A stretch of 7,824 nt of DNA, taken from positions 1-7,824 of the forward strand of contig CAYSAG010000247.1 of assembly GCA_964428935.1 (NCBI GenBank), read 5' to 3'. Numbering within the stretch: the stretch's first letter is position 1; every line of letters starts with the position of its first letter. This stretch comes from JAADHY01 sp964428935. GTDB taxonomy: Bacteria > Planctomycetota > Planctomycetia > Planctomycetales > Planctomycetaceae. Positions 1 to 5,397 of the stretch are shown here, one piece after another. A model generated the notes under the pieces. That model worked only from the letters and a program-made list of their open reading frames with translations. It searched no databases and was not told the origin of the DNA. Both the position numbers and the translations under genes were made by a program.

Positions 1-352
1 CTTCGTAGAAGTCCCACTTGCTGATTGGTTTCAGCTCGAGCTGCAGGCCGGCCTCGTTCAAGATTCGACGGTACTCGGCCCACACCGGCGGCTCCCCCTG
101 CAACGCGTACGGGTCGTCCGGCGGAATGCCCATGGTGTTGACTTCCTCGATGGGCATGGCCGTCACGAGCACCTCCAGCACTTGGGCGACCGTAACAAGG
201 CCGGGAGCCAGGTTCAAGCTGACCAGCTCGGCGTTCGGTCCCAGCGTCGTCGACGCGGGGTAATTCCCGTCGGCAATCAGCACCTTTGCGTGGTGTCCGG
301 CTCGCCCCAACACCTCGTTGATTTTCGGGTGAATCAGACGGTGTTTCAGCAT
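1..352 (-). CDS. RbsD/FucU-family sugar mutarotase (3' end beyond the window)
   Basis: The 117 visible codons encode a protein of the RbsD/FucU family, cytoplasmic enzymes that speed anomer or ring-form interconversion of sugars such as L-fucose or ribose before they are metabolised. Seen: an N-terminus beginning MLKHRLIHPKINEVL, then the family signature AGHHAKVLIADGNYP (residues 18-32) with His20 and Asp28 where the family has its catalytic His and Asp, and a FYE motif at 115-117 matching the region of the catalytic Tyr in FucU. The family is usually about 140 aa, so roughly 25-30 residues lie off the left edge. The ATG at 352 is preceded by an AGGAG seven bases upstream. It follows the uxaE-like gene by 62 bp on the same strand. 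The FYE motif favours FucU over RbsD, but the substrate cannot be read from the sequence. I am sure of the family, unsure of the sugar. Confidence 0.9.
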   Translation of the reverse strand, partial: MLKHRLIHPKINEVLGRAGHHAKVLIADGNYPASTTLGPNAELVSLNLAPGLVTVAQVLEVLVTAMPIEEVNTMGIPPDDPYALQGEPPVWAEYRRILNEAGLQLELKPISKWDFYE

Positions 353-359
353 GGCTGAA

Positions 360-364
360 CTCCT
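360..364 (-). promoter_or_regulatory. Ribosome binding site of the RbsD/FucU gene
   Basis: AGGAG on the minus strand, seven bases before the ATG at 352. It fixes the start of the mutarotase gene and shows that it is translated independently of the gene ahead of it. Confidence 0.75.
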
Positions 365-414
365 GACTTGCCACGGCCTTTCGCCGCACAGACGGTTTCG
401 CTTCCGACCCCCCT

Positions 415-1689
415 TCAAAGGCCCGCTTTCAGCGCGGTCAGGTGCCGCGTGAAGTGCTCGGCCAGCAGCTCAGTGTACGTCTCCTGGTGTTGGCGCACCA
501 AATCTTGGACCAGCGGTCCCAGTTCGGGGTCGGTGAGTACGGAGCCGAACGTGCAGTGAACGATTTGCCGGCCGGGCGCCGTGAAGCCGCGACCGGCCGG
601 AACTTCGCTCCACAACTCCAGGTACAGACGCTCCAGCTCCACGTCGTCGTCGACTTGTTCCGGAGCGGGCACTTGGTCGAGCGTGGCGGAAACGTGGTAC
701 GTGGCGCGGTCCGTTTCGTAGTGTTGCCGAGCGAACTGCACAATGCGACGGAAGAGGGAAGGGTCGTGCCGCGCGACAACTCGAAGCGCCTCGAGGTAAC
801 TGGTCCCGGCCGTCTTGACGTGGCAACGTCCTTTGGTGGCCCGAGCCAGCAAGGGGTAGACGGAGAGCTTGTCCGAGCCGGAATGCAGGCTGAGCTTGTA
901 GGGGCCGAGCAGTTCAGCCAGAGCGGCGTGGTCGCGGAGCGAGCGGGCCAGCGCGTCCAGGTCGCCTTTGTAGTCGACGCCTTTTTCGAATTCACCCAGG
1001 AAACGAGGGGCCAGGCTGACCAGCTTGACGCCTTTCTGCAAGCACTGGTCCGCAATGATGAAATGCTCGGCCAGCGACGTCGGACGCTCCGTCTCGTCGA
1101 CACTCAGCTCAATCTCGTAGTCGCGGCCGGCCGCTCGGCAAACCGCCTCGACGTGCTGAGCCATTCGGATCGCCCGGCGAATGGCCCGACCGTACTTCAC
1201 GGCCGCTCGAAGACAGACCTCTTCGGTCAATTCGACGCGGGTGCCCGTCGGCAGGCGGACGGTTCGGCCCTTGTAGGCGTCGAGCCAGTCGACTTGGTCG
1301 GCGATTCGGCGGAACTTCTGCCGCAGCGTCTCGGCGTCGTCCGTGTCGGCTTCGCCGTCGACTTCTTCGGACGGGTCGATGGTGAAGAGTGTGAAGCCGG
1401 CTGCCGCGGTGACGTCCACGTCTTGGGTGGTCTTCAAATGGTCGGCGTCGGCTCCCGTGCGTCCGGTCCAGCCGGCCTGCTGCATGCCGGTCAGGGCGTC
1501 GTCCATGACTTGCTGAGGTGTTCGGCCGGTCCGCGTCATTTCGCGAATCGACTGCTGAGGAAAAATCGGCTCAATGCCAGCGCCGGCTTCTTTCATGGCC
1601 GCCACGTGCCCGGGTGTGGCGGTCCCGATTCGGTCTCCAAAGCCGAAGCTGGGTGCGAGTCCCAAGATGGTGCAGGCGGTTTGGTTCAT
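415..1689 (-). CDS. uxaE: UxaE-family tagaturonate epimerase, short form
   Basis: The 424-aa protein matches the UxaE family, cytoplasmic metal-dependent epimerases that interconvert D-tagaturonate and D-fructuronate (known from Thermotoga). Family blocks I recognise: SFGFGDRIG (14-22), FPQQS (43-47), GADADH (79-84), FTIDPS (102-107), SVDETERPTS (196-205), RFLGEFEKGVDYKGD (229-243), SLHSGSDK (267-274), HVKTAGTSYLEALR (290-303) and HCTFGSV (378-384). Conserved acidic and histidine residues in the SVDETE, LHSGSDK and HVKTAGTSY blocks are the likely metal and substrate ligands. Compared with the Thermotoga enzyme (about 480 aa as I recall it) the first 80 or so residues are missing. The reading frame upstream of the ATG at 1689 reaches a TGA after 33 codons with no ATG, GTG or TTG between, so the short N-terminus is genuine as sequenced. 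No clear Shine-Dalgarno is seen. Family assignment is firm; the natural substrate could be another ketose or ketouronate. Confidence 0.9.
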   Translation of the reverse strand: MNQTACTILGLAPSFGFGDRIGTATPGHVAAMKEAGAGIEPIFPQQSIREMTRTGRTPQQVMDDALTGMQQAGWTGRTGADADHLKTTQDVDVTAAAGFTLFTIDPSEEVDGEADTDDAETLRQKFRRIADQVDWLDAYKGRTVRLPTGTRVELTEEVCLRAAVKYGRAIRRAIRMAQHVEAVCRAAGRDYEIELSVDETERPTSLAEHFIIADQCLQKGVKLVSLAPRFLGEFEKGVDYKGDLDALARSLRDHAALAELLGPYKLSLHSGSDKLSVYPLLARATKGRCHVKTAGTSYLEALRVVARHDPSLFRRIVQFARQHYETDRATYHVSATLDQVPAPEQVDDDVELERLYLELWSEVPAGRGFTAPGRQIVHCTFGSVLTDPELGPLVQDLVRQHQETYTELLAEHFTRHLTALKAGL

Positions 1690-1752
1690 GGTCGGTCGTC
1701 TCGGACAGTTCGACTTCCAGGGACGTTCGCGGGCTGATCGCTGTTGCGCGGT

Positions 1753-1791
1753 CTCTGGCCACGCCCCGCGTCCCGGCCAAGCTCGCCAGAG
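1753..1791 (-). repeat. Inverted repeat in the gap before the uxaE-like gene
   Basis: CTCTGGC (1753-1759) and GCCAGAG (1785-1791) form a perfect 7-bp stem with a 25-base, GC-rich loop. It lies in the 153-bp gap between the TIM-barrel epimerase stop and the uxaE-like start. No T-tract follows in the direction of transcription, so it is not a classical terminator. It may be an mRNA structure in the 5' leader, or chance in GC-rich DNA. Confidence 0.35.
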
Positions 1792-1842
1792 TCAGCCGGT
1801 GCGACGACTCACGCCAGCCGTTCGCGCCGTCCACGAGGTTGA

Positions 1843-2676
1843 TTAGCGGCCTTCCGAGCGACCGCCGAACAGCCGGCGGAAGGCGCGAATGGTGGTCTGG
1901 GCGGCCGTGTCCGGGTCGGGGTACGGCAGAGCCTCGGCCGACGCGTAGCCATCGTAATGAATCCGCTCCAGCGCCGAAACAATCGGTCCGAAGGCCAAGT
2001 GTCCCTCGCCAACCGGGCGACGATTCGAATCGACGAAGTGCAGGTGGCCGACCCACCGGCCGGCAGCTTTCAAGGCTTCGGCCAGGTCGCGTTCCTCGAT
2101 GCTCATGTGGAACAGGTCGGCCAACAGCCGCACGGACTGGCAGCCCGAGCTTTGCAGTAGCTGCGTCCCCTCTTCCAGCGTGTTGACCAGATTGGTTTCG
2201 TACCGATTGAGCGGCTCGAAAAGCAACGGCACGCCGTACGAACGAGCCTGCTCGGCCAGCTCGACCAGTGCCTCAGTCAAGTAGCCCAGCGCGGTCTGTC
2301 GGTCGACGCGTTTCGTCCACCGCCCTTGCATGGAGCCAATGATGGCTGGAGCCCCGAACGAGCCAGCGAAGTCGACGATCGACCGGACGAAGTGCCTCGC
2401 ACGCTGGCGAGCGGACGGGTCTTCGGCCGTCAGGCTGAGGCCGTACTTCACCCACCCGGCCCCCGTGCCGACGGCCGCCACAGCCAGACCGTGGTCGTCG
2501 AGCAGGCGACGGAGCCGACGGGCGTCGACGGTGTCGGCGTCCGGAACGAACAGCTCGACGGCGTCGAAGCCCAACTCGGCGGCCCGGCCACACGCGGCCG
2601 GCAGGTCGTCCCAAAAAACGAACGGGCCCCCGCGAGCCTCGGGCACAAGACTGACCGTCACGCTCGACCGAATCAT
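1843..2676 (-). CDS. Xylose-isomerase-like TIM-barrel sugar epimerase/isomerase
   Basis: A 277-aa protein of the AP-endonuclease-2/xylose-isomerase TIM-barrel superfamily, which holds divalent-metal enzymes that epimerise or isomerise ketoses and keto-acids in the cytoplasm. Seen: strand/helix start ELGFDAVELFV (35-44), FEPLNRYE (153-160), LADLFHM (185-191), VGHLHFVDS (209-217) and ASAEALPYPDP (245-255). Glu154, Asp187, His213 and Glu248 occupy the metal/catalytic tetrad positions of D-tagatose and D-psicose 3-epimerases, with the same 33-26-35 residue spacing as I recall for those enzymes. I chose the ATG at 2676 because the barrel begins right after it. The frame stays open a further 35 codons upstream to 2781, but that extension is Ala/Arg-rich and overlaps the preceding gene. 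Only a weak G-rich ribosome site (2685-2689) is seen. It sits between the LgoD-like and UxaE-like genes and probably serves the same pathway. Substrate unknown; hydroxypyruvate isomerase or IolE-like roles are alternatives. Confidence 0.87.
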   Translation of the reverse strand: MIRSSVTVSLVPEARGGPFVFWDDLPAACGRAAELGFDAVELFVPDADTVDARRLRRLLDDHGLAVAAVGTGAGWVKYGLSLTAEDPSARQRARHFVRSIVDFAGSFGAPAIIGSMQGRWTKRVDRQTALGYLTEALVELAEQARSYGVPLLFEPLNRYETNLVNTLEEGTQLLQSSGCQSVRLLADLFHMSIEERDLAEALKAAGRWVGHLHFVDSNRRPVGEGHLAFGPIVSALERIHYDGYASAEALPYPDPDTAAQTTIRAFRRLFGGRSEGR

Positions 2677-2713
2677 TGCCGCTACCCCCGTTCGGCTGGC
2701 GCGAGCCACGTGC

Positions 2714-2753
2714 GGGCAGCCGCCTTCGCGCGCCGCTCGGCTGCCGGCTGCCC
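2714..2753 (-). repeat. Stable stem-loop between dehydrogenase and epimerase genes
   Basis: GGGCAGCCG (2714-2722) and CGGCTGCCC (2745-2753) are perfect 9-bp inverted copies around a 22-base loop, in the 88-bp gap between the LgoD-like stop and the TIM-barrel start. The stem is almost all GC. There is no T-tract after it on the minus strand, so it is more likely an mRNA processing or stability element, or an attenuating structure, than an intrinsic terminator. Function is inferred only. Confidence 0.5.
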
Positions 2754-2764
2754 CCGCGGCCGCC

Positions 2765-3793
2765 TCACGCGTCCACTTCAATCATGGCCTTGAGCACGCC
2801 GGCGTCGCGTTGCGTGTACGTTGGAAAGTCGTCAGCCAGACGCTCGAAGGTCGTCCGGTGAGTAATCCACGGGTCGGTGTCGATTCGCCCCTCTTCAATC
2901 GCTCGAATAATCAGTTGGAAGTCGGAAGGCATGGCGTTGCGTGAAGCCAGCAGCGTGGTTTCTCGCACGTGAAACTTCGGGTGGGGAAAGCGAATGTCGT
3001 CGGTCGTAATGCCGACGTAGACCAGTCGGCCGGAGTGTGCCACGTAGTCCAGCGCGGCGGCCATGGAAGCGGAGTTGCCGGTCGCGTCGACGACGACCTT
3101 GGCCAAGTCGCCGCCGGTCCGCTCCCGCAACACGTCCAAGCCGCTCACCGAGCCACCCACTCGAACCGTCTCCACGTCGCTCCACTTCTCGCGGCAAAAC
3201 CGCAGACGTTGTTCGCTGATGTCGGCCACGAAGACACAAGCCTGTTTCAACCGCAAGAATTCGATGACCGAAAGCCCAATCGGTCCCGCTCCAATGACCA
3301 GCACCACGTCGCCGGGTTTCGGAGCAGCCCGTTCGGCGCAGTGGCAGCCAATGGCCAGCGTCTCGACCAGAGCCAACTGGTCGAAGGACAACCGGTCCGA
3401 GGGGTGCAGTTTGTCGGCGCGGACCAGCATTCGCTCTCGCAAACCGCCGTCCGTGTGGACCCCCAACACCTGGAGCTTCTGACAGCAGTTTCCGGCCCCT
3501 TCGCGGCAGGCAAAACACCGACCGCAATTCATGTACGGCTCGACCGAACACCGGTCGCCGGGCCGGACGTTCGTCACGCCCTCGCCCACCTCGAGCACTT
3601 CGACGCCCAGCTCGTGCCCGGGAATGCGCGGGTAGCTGAAGAACGGCATTTTGCCCAAGTAACCGCTGACGTCGCTGCCGCACACACCCACTCGGTGGAC
3701 TCGAACCAGTGCTTCGCCCGGCCCGGGCGGCCCGGGTGGCTCCACGTCCAACAACCGGAACTGCTTCGGTGCCGTCAGCTGAATGGCCTTCAC
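2765..3793 (-). CDS. LgoD-like zinc-dependent L-galactonate/polyol dehydrogenase
   Basis: A 342-aa medium-chain zinc alcohol dehydrogenase, closest from memory to E. coli LgoD/YjjN, which oxidises L-galactonate to D-tagaturonate. Seen: catalytic-zinc ligands Cys38 (GVCGSD), His60-Glu61 (PGHE) and Glu144 (LVETLAIG); structural-zinc cysteines 90, 93, 96 and 104; Rossmann motif GAGPIG (168-173) followed by Asp191 (VADIS), which favours NAD+ over NADP+. LgoD-like stretches include FFSYPRIPGHE (51-61), GNCCQKLQVLGVHTDGG (101-117) and ETTLLASRNA (278-287). Length is normal for the family. The start is the GTG at 3793, preceded by a strong GGAGG five bases upstream. The frame is open further upstream to 4198, but that part overlaps the peptidase gene and has no family similarity. 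The UxaE-like gene two genes on would act on its expected product. Sorbitol-, galactitol-phosphate- or threonine-dehydrogenase-like activities are alternatives. Confidence 0.88.
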   Translation of the reverse strand: MKAIQLTAPKQFRLLDVEPPGPPGPGEALVRVHRVGVCGSDVSGYLGKMPFFSYPRIPGHELGVEVLEVGEGVTNVRPGDRCSVEPYMNCGRCFACREGAGNCCQKLQVLGVHTDGGLRERMLVRADKLHPSDRLSFDQLALVETLAIGCHCAERAAPKPGDVVLVIGAGPIGLSVIEFLRLKQACVFVADISEQRLRFCREKWSDVETVRVGGSVSGLDVLRERTGGDLAKVVVDATGNSASMAAALDYVAHSGRLVYVGITTDDIRFPHPKFHVRETTLLASRNAMPSDFQLIIRAIEEGRIDTDPWITHRTTFERLADDFPTYTQRDAGVLKAMIEVDA

Positions 3794-3798
3794 GTCAG

Positions 3799-3803
3799 CC
3801 TCC
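3799..3803 (-). promoter_or_regulatory. Strong ribosome binding site deciding a GTG start
   Basis: GGAGG on the minus strand with a five-base spacer to the GTG at 3793. It supports that start for the LgoD-like dehydrogenase against the much longer open frame upstream. Confidence 0.75.
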
Positions 3804-3892
3804 AGAAACAAACAACCGCGAACCGCTCGACTGCGCTCGGCCGGGAACTGGACGAGCGACGCCGACCCACGCCAGACACGAGCGGGGTCGAC

Positions 3893-3947
3893 CGGCGGGG
3901 CGACTTTTTTTCGAGCCGCCGACGGTCGGAGCTCGGCTGGTCCGAGC
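3893..3947 (-). repeat. Two hairpins and a T7/A7 run in the gap before the sugar module
   Basis: The 233-bp gap (3794-4026) between the peptidase and the LgoD-like gene has two inverted repeats. GCTCGG (3931-3936) and CCGAGC (3942-3947) make a tight hairpin with a 5-base loop. CGGCGG (3893-3898) and CCGCCG (3916-3921) flank a 17-base loop holding seven T on the plus strand (3905-3911). On the transcribed minus strand this run reads as A, so neither hairpin is a standard intrinsic terminator. The gap is the largest between genes here and is a reasonable place for the module's own promoter, but I see no convincing -35/-10 pair. Confidence 0.4.
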
Positions 3948-4026
3948 ACGGAGCCCGACCACCCGCCGTCCGCGCTGGCCGGCACTCCCAGCCACCGAGC
4001 TGCAGCCCCGGTCGGCCGTCCCGACA

Positions 4027-5268
4027 TCAGGCCTGTTCCGCTCCCGTCGCCAGCAGCAAAGCGACGCGGCAAGCCTGCAAGAACTCCGTCACGACCAGGC
4101 ACTCGTCGGCCGTGTGAATGTGGTGCTGTCCGGCCCCCAGGGTCACGGTCGGCAGGCCGTGAGCGGTCAACCAGTTGGCGTCCAGGCCGCCGTTGCAAAT
4201 TCGCAGCTCGGGTGTCAGTCCGGCCGCCTCAATGGCCTTCTTGGCCGCCACCACGCTCGGGTCAGACTCGCTCAGCCGGAACGACTCGTACTTTAGCGTG
4301 GCCCGGAAGGAAACGCGAGCGGTCTGTCCATGGACGTTTCGCACTTGCCGAGCTGCGTCGTCGAAGGCTCGTCGGAACTGCTCGACGATTCGACGCCGGA
4401 AAGCCGGGTCGTGACTGCGTGCTTCGGCCTTGATCGTCACCGAGGGGGCCACCACGTTCGTGGCCAGTCCGCCCTGAATGACGCCCACGTTGGCCGTGCC
4501 CACGTGGCCGTCCTTTTCAATCAGCCCGTGCCACCCTTCTTCGACCAGCCGCGCCACGGCCAGCGACGCCACCGCCGTCGCGCTGACGCCGTCTTCCGGG
4601 TGAGCTCCCGCGTGACTGGCGACTCCCTGAACCTCGACGTCAATGGCGTAGTCGCCCGTCGCTCCCACCGTGACCAGCCACGGCTCGCCGCCGTCGAAGT
4701 TGAAGCACAGTCGAGGCCGTCCCAGACGTCCCACGGCCACGTTTCGCGCGCCGAGCAGTCCCACTTCTTCTTGCACCGTGAACAGAAAGGTCAACGGCGG
4801 GTGCGGCCGTTTGCCTTGCACGACTTCCGTCAGTGCAAAGAGCAACACGGCCACGCCGGCTCGGTCGTCCGCGCCCAGCGCCGTCGCGGGGTCGGCCGAA
4901 CGAATGAGGTCTCCCCGCCGGACGGGCCGGCTGCCCAAACACAGCGGCACCGTGTCGACGTGAGCCATGAGCAGCCGACGAGGCCCCCGCATTGTGCCTG
5001 GAAGTCGAACAATCAAGTTGCCGCAGCGCCCGCCGTGTTGGCTGCGTCGGTGAGCCCGGTCCTGGTGGACGGCGCTGTCGGGCACACCGGCCTGCCGCAA
5101 TTGCCGGCGAACGAACTCCAGCACCTGGTCCTCCTCGCCGCTCCGCCCGGGAATGGCCATCAGCTCCGTGACCAACTGCAACAGCCGACGTTCAGTGCGG
5201 GAATCGAACACGCGACCGGCGGAACCGGACGAGCCACCTCGGCGTCTTCGACGAGACGAACCACTCAT
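4027..5268 (-). CDS. M20-family metallopeptidase (PepT-like)
   Basis: A 413-aa member of the M20 di-zinc peptidase family, most like the peptidase T (tripeptidase) branch; these cytoplasmic exopeptidases trim small peptides. Seen, in order: MAHVDTV with His103 and Asp105; GADDRAG with the bridging Asp134; QEEVG with general base Glu167 and ligand Glu168; NFDGGEPW with Asp192; the dimerisation-domain SHAGAHPEDG with His219; and the last ligand His385 in HIHTADE. All metal-site residues are present, so the enzyme should be active. The start is uncertain: an ATG at 5268 gives this model, a GTG at 5295 would add nine residues, and neither has a good ribosome site. The N-terminus carries a run of five arginines (SSRRRRRGG) before homology begins near residue 22. 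It lies 129 bp behind ligA on the same strand and 233 bp before the sugar genes; no functional link to either is evident. A related dipeptidase or deacylase activity is possible. Confidence 0.88.
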   Translation of the reverse strand: MSGSSRRRRRGGSSGSAGRVFDSRTERRLLQLVTELMAIPGRSGEEDQVLEFVRRQLRQAGVPDSAVHQDRAHRRSQHGGRCGNLIVRLPGTMRGPRRLLMAHVDTVPLCLGSRPVRRGDLIRSADPATALGADDRAGVAVLLFALTEVVQGKRPHPPLTFLFTVQEEVGLLGARNVAVGRLGRPRLCFNFDGGEPWLVTVGATGDYAIDVEVQGVASHAGAHPEDGVSATAVASLAVARLVEEGWHGLIEKDGHVGTANVGVIQGGLATNVVAPSVTIKAEARSHDPAFRRRIVEQFRRAFDDAARQVRNVHGQTARVSFRATLKYESFRLSESDPSVVAAKKAIEAAGLTPELRICNGGLDANWLTAHGLPTVTLGAGQHHIHTADECLVVTEFLQACRVALLLATGAEQA

Positions 5269-5335
5269 GGTTGACGACGCTTTCTGCTTGGGCACGCAGC
5301 TTGGCGCAACTGGCGGTCACCTCCGACGCACCACA

Positions 5336-5356
5336 CCTGCCCCTCTAACCGGCAGG
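5336..5356 (-). repeat. Weak hairpin behind ligA
   Basis: CCTGCC (5336-5341) and GGCAGG (5351-5356) form a 6-bp stem with a 9-base loop in the ligA-peptidase gap, 41 bases past the ligA stop. No T-tract follows on the minus strand. It could slow or end ligA transcription only with help; it may be chance. Confidence 0.3.
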
Positions 5357-5397
5357 CAAGAGGCCACGGCCGACGGGCGCCGTTCGCCGCCACCGGC

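Noticed and set aside
442..1737. 431-codon plus-strand open frame opposite the uxaE-like gene
   Set aside because: The minus strand carries a strong UxaE family match over the whole stretch; the plus frame shows no family motif.
2969..4117. 382-codon plus-strand open frame
   Set aside because: Antisense to the LgoD-like dehydrogenase, whose zinc ligands and Rossmann motif are intact on the minus strand.
3794..4198. N-terminal extension of the LgoD-like dehydrogenase
   Set aside because: The extension overlaps the peptidase gene, is low-complexity, and a strong GGAGG precedes the GTG at 3793 where family similarity begins.
4330..5274. 314-codon plus-strand open frame
   Set aside because: Antisense to the M20 peptidase, which has a complete metal site.
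5336..5356. Hairpin behind ligA as an intrinsic terminator
   Set aside because: The stem is only 6 bp and no T-tract follows on the transcribed strand; kept only as a weak inverted repeat.
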